This document shows positions 1-6,208 of a stretch of 9,979 nucleotides of DNA, in pieces. A program made the position numbers and the translations under genes. The stretch comes from CAZJDM01 sp964544765 (GTDB lineage: Bacteria; Bdellovibrionota_B; Oligoflexia; CAYFLR01): assembly GCA_964544765.1 (NCBI GenBank), contig CAZJDM010000157.1:1-9979 (forward strand), written 5' to 3'. The notes under the pieces were generated by a model that ran no database searches, was not told where the DNA came from, and saw only the letters and a list, made by a program, of their open reading frames with translations. Numbering within the stretch: position 1 is the first letter of the stretch; each line of letters starts with the position of its first letter.

Positions 1-990
1 TGGGAAGATATGGAACTGTTTGGTAAAAGCAAAAAAGAATGGTTTGAAAGTTTTTTGGATTTAAAAAACGGTATTCCTGGACATGATACTTTTAGAAGGG
101 TTTTAAGTATTATTGATCCAATACAGTTCAGAGAATGTTTTTCAAGTTGGATGAATGCCGTTCATGAAGCAACACAAGGCGAAATAATACCTATTGATGG
201 AAAAACTTTGAGAAGATCATTTGATAAAGCCACAGGCAAAAGTGCAATCCATATGGTCAGTGCTTGGTCATCTCAGGACCACCTGGTTTTAGGTCAAGTT
301 AAAGTAAATGATAAAAGTAATGAGATCACCGCCATACCAAAGTTGCTGGATTTACTGTCAATCAAAGGATGTATAGTAACTATAGATGCAATGGGATGCC
401 AAAAAACTATTGCATCCAAGATCCGTAAAAAAGAAGGAGACGATGTTTTATCGTTAAAAGGCAATCAAGGATCAATGTATGAAGAAGTTGTTAGGCAGTT
501 TGATGGAGCTTCAGATGATTTATTAAACGCTCGTACGGATGACCATTTTCAAGTTACATCTGCTGATCATGGTCGTATTGAGGTTCGTGATTATTGGATT
601 ACTTCTAAAATAGATTGGTTGACTGGTAAAGAAAACTGGCAAGATTTGAACAGCGTTATAATAGCCCAAAATAATTTTGAGATTAGAGGTAAACAAACAT
701 TTGAACGAAGATATTACACCAGTCTTAATAGCAGTGCCAAAATTGCTGGTAATGCAGTACGTTCACATTGGTCCATAGAAAACAGCTTACATTGGTGTTT
801 AGACGTAACATTTAGAGAGGATTTGAGCCGTATAAGAAAAGATCACGGGCCAGAAAATTTAGCAACATTGAGACACATAGGATTAAATTTATTAAAAAAA
901 GAGACTTCTAAGAAACTGAGTGTTCGTAAACAAAGACTATTAGCATCTTGGGAGAATGATTACTTGGTAAAAATTATAACGAACATGTAA
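1..990 (+). CDS. ISAs1-family DDE transposase, 5' end cut by window
   Basis: This is a transposase that moves an ISAs1-family insertion sequence by DDE chemistry. The frame is open from base 1 (W-E-D precedes the first visible ATG at 10), so the true start lies outside the window. About 329 residues are visible, against a usual family length of about 370-380. Counting from the ATG at 10, the acidic triad is intact: D63 in PIDGKTLRRS, D126 in TIDAMGCQ and E257 in HWSIENSLHWCLDV. The segment GIPGHDTFRRV near residue 21 matches the N-terminal associated domain of the family. The C-terminus (SWENDYLVKI) is the normal family ending, and there is no internal stop or frameshift, so the enzyme may be functional. 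The family assignment rests on recognised motifs; I did not compare it with a database. Confidence 0.93.
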   Translation, partial: WEDMELFGKSKKEWFESFLDLKNGIPGHDTFRRVLSIIDPIQFRECFSSWMNAVHEATQGEIIPIDGKTLRRSFDKATGKSAIHMVSAWSSQDHLVLGQVKVNDKSNEITAIPKLLDLLSIKGCIVTIDAMGCQKTIASKIRKKEGDDVLSLKGNQGSMYEEVVRQFDGASDDLLNARTDDHFQVTSADHGRIEVRDYWITSKIDWLTGKENWQDLNSVIIAQNNFEIRGKQTFERRYYTSLNSSAKIAGNAVRSHWSIENSLHWCLDVTFREDLSRIRKDHGPENLATLRHIGLNLLKKETSKKLSVRKQRLLASWENDYLVKIITNM

Positions 991-1087
991 GTTAACTCAG
1001 ATGGACAAGTTTTTGCCATTTCAAGTTAAATCTTTGATACGTTAAACTGTCAGAGGTGGAGACCTGGGCCATGTTTTTGTCTCTTTG

Positions 1088-1210
1088 AGCAACCTTAAAA
1101 AAGATATTTTGCTTTTAACTATGAAAAAAGTAGACATAAAAAAATCATTGATTTTAATTAAAATCAATCTCTTGAAATTAAAATAGCAAAATATCTTTTT
1201 TAAGGTTGCT
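1088..1210. repeat. 123-bp MITE-like element with perfect 26-bp terminal inverted repeats
   Basis: The arms at 1088-1113 and 1185-1210 are exact reverse complements over 26 bases, beginning AGCAACCTT and ending AAGGTTGCT. The 71-base interior is very AT-rich and contains a second perfect 22-bp palindrome at 1147-1168 (ATTGATTTTAA and its complement). There is no open frame of note. Size and structure fit a non-autonomous miniature element. I see no clear target-site duplication. As RNA it could also fold into a long hairpin and act as a terminator after the transposase. Confidence 0.75.
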
Positions 1211-1308
1211 GATGTTTGATTTGGAAGAAGTTTTTGTTGGCTTCCTTACCCGTCAAATAGACTTATAACCTTTGATTTTCTGGCACCATATCTTTTTCTT
1301 ATTCAGAT

Positions 1309-1470
1309 CTAATCGCCCTGTCGGTCTGGGCCTCTTGAATTGACAAGTATAGGATGAATTTTCAGCTCTATATTTTCGTAAGGGACCTCTTTTTCAACAG
1401 TTGTTTTATTAAGTCTTGCTAAGGCTACGGCTCTCTCCTTTCCAATCAAATCCACTGTAGAGATTTCCAT
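1309..1470 (-). pseudogene. Short 53-codon ORF, probable 5' remnant of an interrupted gene
   Basis: Reading minus from ATG 1470 to TAG 1309 gives 53 residues starting MEISTVDLIGKERAVALARL and containing YENIELKIHPILVN. The composition is protein-like (alternating hydrophobic and charged residues, few rare residues), unlike the neighbouring AT-rich filler. An in-frame TGA lies two codons upstream of the ATG, so the frame cannot extend 5'. No good ribosome binding site is visible. If the insertion sequence ends at 1320, the last three codons (Q-G-D) and the stop are IS sequence, and the original gene continued further. A 232-bp hairpin element lies 40 bases upstream. I do not recognise the family. 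It could instead be a genuine small protein. Confidence 0.4.
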
Positions 1471-1509
1471 AACTCATCGAGTTAAGGTTCTATAAGGAAA
1501 TGTGCATCG

Positions 1510-1741
1510 AATAATTTAAGATTGCATTTAAATATTTTAGAAAATCTGATTGAACGTTACACTCCGTATTGCTAAGCCATAGGACATAAGAAAATAATGT
1601 CTGAGACCTTTATCCCGTCACGCCGTAGGCGACTGACGCTGGATGAAGGGTGAGTTTTATTTTCGTCCTATGGATAGCAATTACGGAGTGTTAGTGAATG
1701 AAGCCTGCATCTAAAATATTTAAATGCAATCTTAAATTATT
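1510..1741. repeat. 232-bp near-palindromic hairpin element (MITE-like)
   Basis: The outer arms at 1510-1541 and 1710-1741 are exact reverse complements over 32 bases. Inside them, 1559-1585 and 1665-1691 pair imperfectly (ACACTCCGTA against TACGGAGTGT, CCATAGGAC against GTCCTATGG, with small bulges). The centre pairs CGCC (1621-1624) with GGCG (1628-1631) around a GTA loop at 1625-1627. That loop lies at the midpoint of the whole element, so it folds as one long bulged hairpin. The centre is noticeably more GC-rich than its surroundings. The element fills most of the gene-free stretch 1471-1802 and has no coding capacity of note. Confidence 0.8.
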
Positions 1742-1802
1742 TATATGCGCTTACCGTGAAATATTAGATACACACGATGTTCTTAGTAAGATATGTAAGT
1801 TA

Positions 1803-2027
1803 TCAGTGAACTAAATTCTTGGCTTTATCAACAGTATCTTTAAACCAATCCTTATCAAATTTCTTTAAATATTGTAACATTCCTTTTCTTATTTGATCTT
1901 CTGTCACTGTTTCTGGAGAGGCACCAATGGCTTTTAGGATTTCTTCTAAATCTTTTGCTATAACTTCCCTTTTTAAACCAGTTAAACGAACAATGGTATC
2001 AAACAGTTTGTTAGAGCGAATTGGCAT
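1803..2027 (-). CDS. Small hypothetical protein, 74 residues
   Basis: I do not recognise this protein. The start chosen is ATG 2027 (MPIRSNKLFDTIVRLTG), because GAAGGGA lies about seven bases upstream. An in-frame ATG at 2066 would add 13 residues but lacks such a site. The product is charged, has no signal peptide or membrane segment, and reads as mainly helical: an N-terminal part (LKREVIAKDLEEILKAIG), a short linker (ASPETVTEDQ), then a lysine- and aromatic-rich C-terminal part (LQYLKKFDKDWFKDTV). It could be a small regulatory or adaptor protein, but nothing seen decides this. It stands alone on the minus strand: the divergent neighbour is the NYN-domain gene, and downstream there is only the palindromic element. 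Confidence 0.65.
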   Translation of the reverse strand: MPIRSNKLFDTIVRLTGLKREVIAKDLEEILKAIGASPETVTEDQIRKGMLQYLKKFDKDWFKDTVDKAKNLVH

Positions 2028-2165
2028 AATGATCCCTTCACGATGGTATGAAACAAGCCCCACCAATCAAGTTAAGTTCCTATTTAGTTTTCTATTGAAT
2101 AATTAAATGGTATCAAAGTAATCCAATAACATCAAATAATTTTTACACATTTCATTAATTGCCCG

Positions 2166-2194
2166 TTGAAACACTACTTAGAGACTGTTATAAT
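2166..2194 (+). promoter_or_regulatory. Sigma70-type promoter of the NYN-domain gene
   Basis: TTGAAA at 2166-2171 and TATAAT at 2189-2194 are separated by exactly 17 bases. This is five of six for the -35 box and six of six for the -10 box. Transcription would begin near 2201, so the open frame beginning with TTG at 2166 cannot be translated from there. This supports the start at 2226. Confidence 0.7.
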
Positions 2195-2225
2195 CATGAA
2201 TATAATCAATAATTTGAGGTTATTT

Positions 2226-2741
2226 ATGGGTAATGAAGTTATAATCAGTCAATCAGTAGCTATTTTATGCGATGGGAACAATATTGAGAAAAGCATCCAC
2301 TCATTAGCTGGAGATAAAACTACCATGCTTAATTTTGATACCTTGATTCCTAAATTACTTGATAATCGGGGTTTAAATCGCTTTATCTATTTTCGAGAAG
2401 GTAAAAGTATATCTGAAAAGTTTGCCGAACGACTACAAGATAATTACCATGGTTCAGTGGTGCCATGTCATAAATCAGCGGATATCCCTCTATCTATTAA
2501 GGCTACTCAATTAGCAGCTAAAAACGATACTATCATTATCATGTCGGGAGATTCGGATTACATCGAACTAATCAGACACCTAAAATCGGAGGGAGTTCGA
2601 GTAGAGATTGCTTCTGTTTATGAAACTACCAGCCGGATTTTGATAGATGAAGCTGATTACTATCACCCCATAACAAGTGAGGATTGGTTTATGTATACTC
2701 CCCCCAAATCGAGTCGCGCAGCTAAAAGAAAGAAAAAATAA
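2226..2741 (+). CDS. NYN-domain (LabA/DUF88-type, PIN-like) putative ribonuclease
   Basis: The 171-residue product is close to a bare NYN domain, a PIN-like nuclease fold whose characterised members cut RNA using a metal held by acidic residues. Visible motifs are AILCDGNNIEKS (D16, N18), KSADIPLSIKATQLA (D86) and IIIMSGDSDYIELIRHL (D109, D111), followed by the strand GVRVEIAS. All expected acidic positions are present. The tail (KSSRAAKRKKK) is strongly basic, which fits nucleic-acid binding. The start is ATG 2226: GAGGT at 2216-2220 gives a suitable binding site, and the upstream TTG 2166 and ATG 2196 fall in or before the promoter and the expected transcript start. It is a single-gene unit convergent with the large repeat-protein gene. 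The RNA target is unknown, and activity is inferred from the fold only. Confidence 0.85.
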   Translation: MGNEVIISQSVAILCDGNNIEKSIHSLAGDKTTMLNFDTLIPKLLDNRGLNRFIYFREGKSISEKFAERLQDNYHGSVVPCHKSADIPLSIKATQLAAKNDTIIIMSGDSDYIELIRHLKSEGVRVEIASVYETTSRILIDEADYYHPITSEDWFMYTPPKSSRAAKRKKK

Positions 2742-2780
2742 TTTAAAGAGTTTAGTATTATTCCACCACGGTAAGCGTTA

Positions 2781-5700
2781 TTATTCTACTGGCATTACTG
2801 CAATTCCATCATGCGTCGATCGCCTCCTTAACAAGGTATTACAAATAAATGGAGTTGGATTACCTTCTGAAATTACCTCGCTATCAAAGGATACAGCATG
2901 GTTAGAAGCAAGATCTCTCTTCCAACCTAAAGTTTTTCTTACATCGCTTGTTCCTAAAATAGAAGATGCCATTCTATATGCTTCAACAGTATTGCCATCG
3001 GTATAAATTTCAGCATATAGTCGCTGCCCTATTTCATTCATTAGCCAAGGTTTAATTGTGTTATCTTCAGTATATATAGTATCGTATAAAACAATAAATT
3101 CATCAGCCATTCGATTAAAAACAATACCCCACTGAACTTCATTTCTGATAAAATCTAAACCAAAAACTGTTGAAACTTGACCGAAGGCAACTTTCATTCG
3201 CTCTTTACAATACTTTGAGGCATATAAATAATAACCTTTTTTGCCAATAAACTCTTCTTTTAATTTTCCTCCAGGATTATAGAGACGACTATGGACAGAT
3301 TGATATTCTCTAATTGTCCCAGGAAATTGCTTTCCCCATTCTAATTGACTAAATACATCCGTAGTTACTAAACCTGACATCATTTCATATGCCATTTTCA
3401 TATCACCATTGGCATGATCATTTGCAAACAATACATATCCCTCTCTTCCAAAAAATCTAATTTGTACTAATCCATTAGGATAGATAACTTCTGATTGCAG
3501 CAATTCGAATTGAATAGTAGTTCCTGGAAAACGATTTCCCCACCTTAATTTTAACATAGTATCTTGATCAAAGGCTTGTAATATCTGAGAATAGGCTCTG
3601 ACCATATTTCCACCGGTGTAATTATCAGCAAATAACTTATACCCTTGTTTACCTATGTATTCAACTCTGACAGTACCGTTTTCGAAAAAAATCCTGTCTC
3701 TTATAGATTTAAAAGCCTCAACAGTACCAGGAAAAGCCGATCCCCATTGAAGAAGTTTAAAAATTTCTTTCCCAAGAATAACAGATACCATGGTATGAGT
3801 ACTTTTCATATCATGACCATATATCTCACAAAATTTTACGTAACCAGCTCTGCTCTTATATTCTGCAATGGCTTGATCTAAATTTTCAAAAGCTTTTTTA
3901 ATCATTAAGAATCTGCTGGTGGTTCCAGGAAATTTTCTTCCCCATCCCAATAATAATACTTCTGCAACATCTAAAACTGTATTTATTTGATAAAAAGCAT
4001 CAGACATATTTCCCTTATTATAATCATCTGAATAATTAATATAACCTTCTTGGTTTCTATATCTAAGTAAAACTTGTCCATCTGAATCAAAAACTCTAGA
4101 TCTAATAGCAAGAAATTCACTGGTGCTACCAGTAAAGCCTTTTCCCCAATCTAATTTTTTAATTTCACTTTTATTCAATACGCGTCTCATCTGTGAATAT
4201 GCCCGTTGCATGTTACCATTAGTAAATCGATCAGCATAAAGTCTATAACCAGCCCTACCTTGATAGAGGCTCTCTACCTTATTAGCAGGACATAATCTTT
4301 CCCTTATATTGATAAAATCATCCGTCGTTCCTTGAAATGGTTCTCCCCAGCCAAGTTGTCTAAATTCTTTAGCTGTTAAAACTGCTACAACCCAATCATA
4401 AGCTAGGCGCATATCTCCACCGGCATGTAATCCGGAGAAAGCTAGGTAACCTGCATCTTGTTTGAATTTTGGAAAAAATACATTAGGTTCTACAAATAAT
4501 AGGTTCCTAATTTTTTTAAATTTATCAGTAGTACCACGAAATGGCAATCCCCATTCAAGTTTTTTAAATTCTGCTTTAGTCAATAGATAGGCTACTTGAT
4601 AATATGCCGTATCCATGTATACATCGGGATTACCCCAAGTTTCAATATATTTTAAAAGACCTGATTTTCCCTTTAAAGATGCTTTGACACGTCCATTTGA
4701 ATCAAATATTCTACCCCTAATAGCTTTATATTCTTTCGTCGTACCATTAAATCTCTTTTTCCAATTTAGTGTATTAAAATCTTCCGAATTTAATACTCCC
4801 GATACCATATCATAAGCCTTTGCCATATCTCCGTTGGTATATTGATCAGCGAAATTTATATACCCATCTAAATTTGTAAATCTTAATTGAAATTGATTTC
4901 CTTTATAAAATACATTTCGAACTGATTGAAATTCATCAATAGTACCTGGAAAGTATTTTCCCCATCTAAGCTGCTCAATTAATTGAAGGCCATAAACAGA
5001 TGACACTTGCTCAAACGCTCTATACATTTTACCATCAGTATAATTTCTAGCGAATCTGACATACCCTTCTTTACCAAGAAATTTTAATCGTAATTTTTTA
5101 GGTTGATCAAACAATATATAAGGTAAGTTATCATAATCATCAATAGTTCCTGGAAATTTATTCCCATATTTAAGAGATAAAAATTCTGCTGAAGTTACCA
5201 CCAATTTAGTTGTATCCCAAACAATCGCAAGGCTGTTATATCCTAAATCTGTGGTCAATTTCAATAAACCAGACTTTCCCTTATATTCTTGCCTAATAAC
5301 ACCGTCTTCGTTATATATTAATTGTCTAATCCTCCTTTTACGCCTACCTTTCTGCCAACTTCGAATAATTGCGATGTTAGATGGACTTAAACCTTGTCCA
5401 AGTCTAGAGGAATATTTAGTCATATCTAACGATTCAGTCAAAACATCAAAAATATATCTCTCTCTAGCGGTAAGTTCATCAAATGATGGAAGCTGACCAC
5501 CATATGTCCTAATTAATTCAAAAATAAATGTATTTACCTGAGTAATTTCAGTAATATGAACTCCTTCTTTATGCCTGCCCTTTTTACCATTACTTCTTTT
5601 ATATTCAATAAAACCATCTTCTACATCCAATTCTTCAACTTGTGCTCTATCATCAACAACTACTTGACCCTCAAAATAAGTGGTATCAAACAACTTACCA

Positions 5701-6059
5701 CTAAGAAACAACGCCATTTGAGTAGCTTGAGGTTCTTTCAGTCCTGAATTATAAAGAAATCCCACTAGTTTCTTAACAAAGGGTATTGGCCACAATCTAT
5801 GTTGGCTAGCATTCACCAATGATTCTGATATGTCTACTTTTTGTGTCTTTTCCCATTTAACATCAAATTCGCTTCTAGTTATAGCTGTGGTACTATTCAA
5901 ATAACTAAACAGCTTGTTTTCATATTCTTTATTGGATGAAGAAAGGCTATCAGCGAATAAAATTAATGGAGATATTTGACAGATAACAAGTAATGTAATT
6001 ATATTTTTTAAAATATTTTTTGACCTTTCACTACCCCTTATAAAGATGAGGTATATCAA
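2781..6059 (-). CDS. Large exported protein with about twelve tandem 68-residue repeats, unknown function
   Basis: I do not recognise a family. The open frame is 1092 codons. Residues 18-36 are a hydrophobic segment after a basic stretch (SKNILKN) and end LILFA-DS, resembling a Sec signal peptide cut near A36. Residues 40-235 are a unique region, with a basic patch GRRKRRIR at 238-245. From about residue 245 to 1053 the protein is a chain of diverged repeats, each marked by LxWGxxFPGT, then EFxxIRxRIF, GKxGYxxFA, YTxGxMxxAY and VSxVL. The last 40 residues are unique. No membrane anchor or catalytic motif is visible. The start is uncertain: TTG 6059 lacks a ribosome binding site and lies within a hairpin, while a better start is one base out of frame. 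The length of intact frame argues that the gene is maintained. It follows the histidine kinase on the same strand after 149 bases. Confidence 0.8.
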   Translation of the reverse strand: MIYLIFIRGSERSKNILKNIITLLVICQISPLILFADSLSSSNKEYENKLFSYLNSTTAITRSEFDVKWEKTQKVDISESLVNASQHRLWPIPFVKKLVGFLYNSGLKEPQATQMALFLSGKLFDTTYFEGQVVVDDRAQVEELDVEDGFIEYKRSNGKKGRHKEGVHITEITQVNTFIFELIRTYGGQLPSFDELTARERYIFDVLTESLDMTKYSSRLGQGLSPSNIAIIRSWQKGRRKRRIRQLIYNEDGVIRQEYKGKSGLLKLTTDLGYNSLAIVWDTTKLVVTSAEFLSLKYGNKFPGTIDDYDNLPYILFDQPKKLRLKFLGKEGYVRFARNYTDGKMYRAFEQVSSVYGLQLIEQLRWGKYFPGTIDEFQSVRNVFYKGNQFQLRFTNLDGYINFADQYTNGDMAKAYDMVSGVLNSEDFNTLNWKKRFNGTTKEYKAIRGRIFDSNGRVKASLKGKSGLLKYIETWGNPDVYMDTAYYQVAYLLTKAEFKKLEWGLPFRGTTDKFKKIRNLLFVEPNVFFPKFKQDAGYLAFSGLHAGGDMRLAYDWVVAVLTAKEFRQLGWGEPFQGTTDDFINIRERLCPANKVESLYQGRAGYRLYADRFTNGNMQRAYSQMRRVLNKSEIKKLDWGKGFTGSTSEFLAIRSRVFDSDGQVLLRYRNQEGYINYSDDYNKGNMSDAFYQINTVLDVAEVLLLGWGRKFPGTTSRFLMIKKAFENLDQAIAEYKSRAGYVKFCEIYGHDMKSTHTMVSVILGKEIFKLLQWGSAFPGTVEAFKSIRDRIFFENGTVRVEYIGKQGYKLFADNYTGGNMVRAYSQILQAFDQDTMLKLRWGNRFPGTTIQFELLQSEVIYPNGLVQIRFFGREGYVLFANDHANGDMKMAYEMMSGLVTTDVFSQLEWGKQFPGTIREYQSVHSRLYNPGGKLKEEFIGKKGYYLYASKYCKERMKVAFGQVSTVFGLDFIRNEVQWGIVFNRMADEFIVLYDTIYTEDNTIKPWLMNEIGQRLYAEIYTDGNTVEAYRMASSILGTSDVRKTLGWKRDLASNHAVSFDSEVISEGNPTPFICNTLLRRRSTHDGIAVMPVE
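2901..5327 (-). repeat. Protein-level tandem repeat array, about 68 residues per unit
   Basis: In the 1092-residue numbering, the LxWGxxFPGT-type motif begins at residues 294, 362, 429, 499, 567, 634, 702, 768, 836, 904, 973 and 1042. The spacings are 68, 67, 70, 68, 67, 68, 66, 68, 68, 69 and 69. A partial unit without the motif precedes the first (from about residue 245). Units share only key positions and are not near-identical in DNA, so the expansion is old. The unit at 973 has lost the PGT (FNRM) and that at 1042 is degenerate (GWKRDLASN), as expected for array ends. Confidence 0.88.
6029..6040 (-). promoter_or_regulatory. Ribosome binding site and GTG just out of frame with the repeat-protein gene
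   Basis: On the minus strand TAAGGGG (6034-6040) is followed closely by GTG (6029-6031). From this GTG the reading is V-K-G-Q-K-I-F-stop. One extra A in the A6 run (T6 at 6016-6021 on the plus strand) would join it to the long frame as V-K-G-Q-K-N-I-L-K-N, a classic basic start to a signal peptide. It is either the real start with a frameshift (mutation, sequencing error or slippage) or a coincidence. Confidence 0.35.
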
Positions 6060-6090
6060 TATTTTTTTATCATATAAAAAAATATTGATA
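6054..6090. other. Perfect 17-bp hairpin over the 5' end of the repeat-protein gene
   Basis: TATCAATATTTTTTTAT (6054-6070) and its exact reverse complement (6074-6090) flank a three-base loop, CAT on the plus strand. The annotated TTG start (6057-6059) is inside the stem, so in the transcript it would be base-paired. The stem is almost all A-T with one G-C pair, so it is not a typical intrinsic terminator. It could be an operator, a structure that masks translation, or a small insertion remnant. Confidence 0.6.
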
Positions 6091-6208
6091 ATCTTCTACC
6101 ATTTTTTTATATAATTTAAAATATATTTATTGACTAGCCATAATATTTAAACTTAACTCTATTTTTACAATGTGTTATACAATTATCAAGCTGATCGATG
6201 ATGTTGAA

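Larger units (their letters stand above)
1..1320 (+). mobile_element. ISAs1-family insertion sequence, right part; right end at 1320 is tentative
   Basis: The element holds the transposase at 1-990 followed by 330 bases without a convincing gene. Known ISAs1 elements usually end in CAGGG, and the only CCCTG (CAGGG on the minus strand) downstream of the transposase is at 1316-1320. The 330-base tail is long for this family, but 123 bases of it are a separate inverted-repeat element (1088-1210), leaving about 207. The left end and the target duplication lie outside the window, so the right boundary cannot be confirmed here. Confidence 0.4.

Noticed and set aside
1088..1741. CRISPR array
   Set aside because: The repeats are two unrelated inverted-repeat elements, not direct repeats with regular unique spacers.
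2736..2765. Possible terminator between the convergent NYN and repeat-protein genes
   Set aside because: AATAAT...ATTATT with TAAA/TTTA inside pairs only A-T, has an internal mismatch and no T run after it.
2677..3006. Plus-strand open frame of 109 codons overlapping the NYN gene end and the repeat-protein gene
   Set aside because: It lies antisense to well-supported coding sequence, has no ribosome binding site and shows no family-like motifs.
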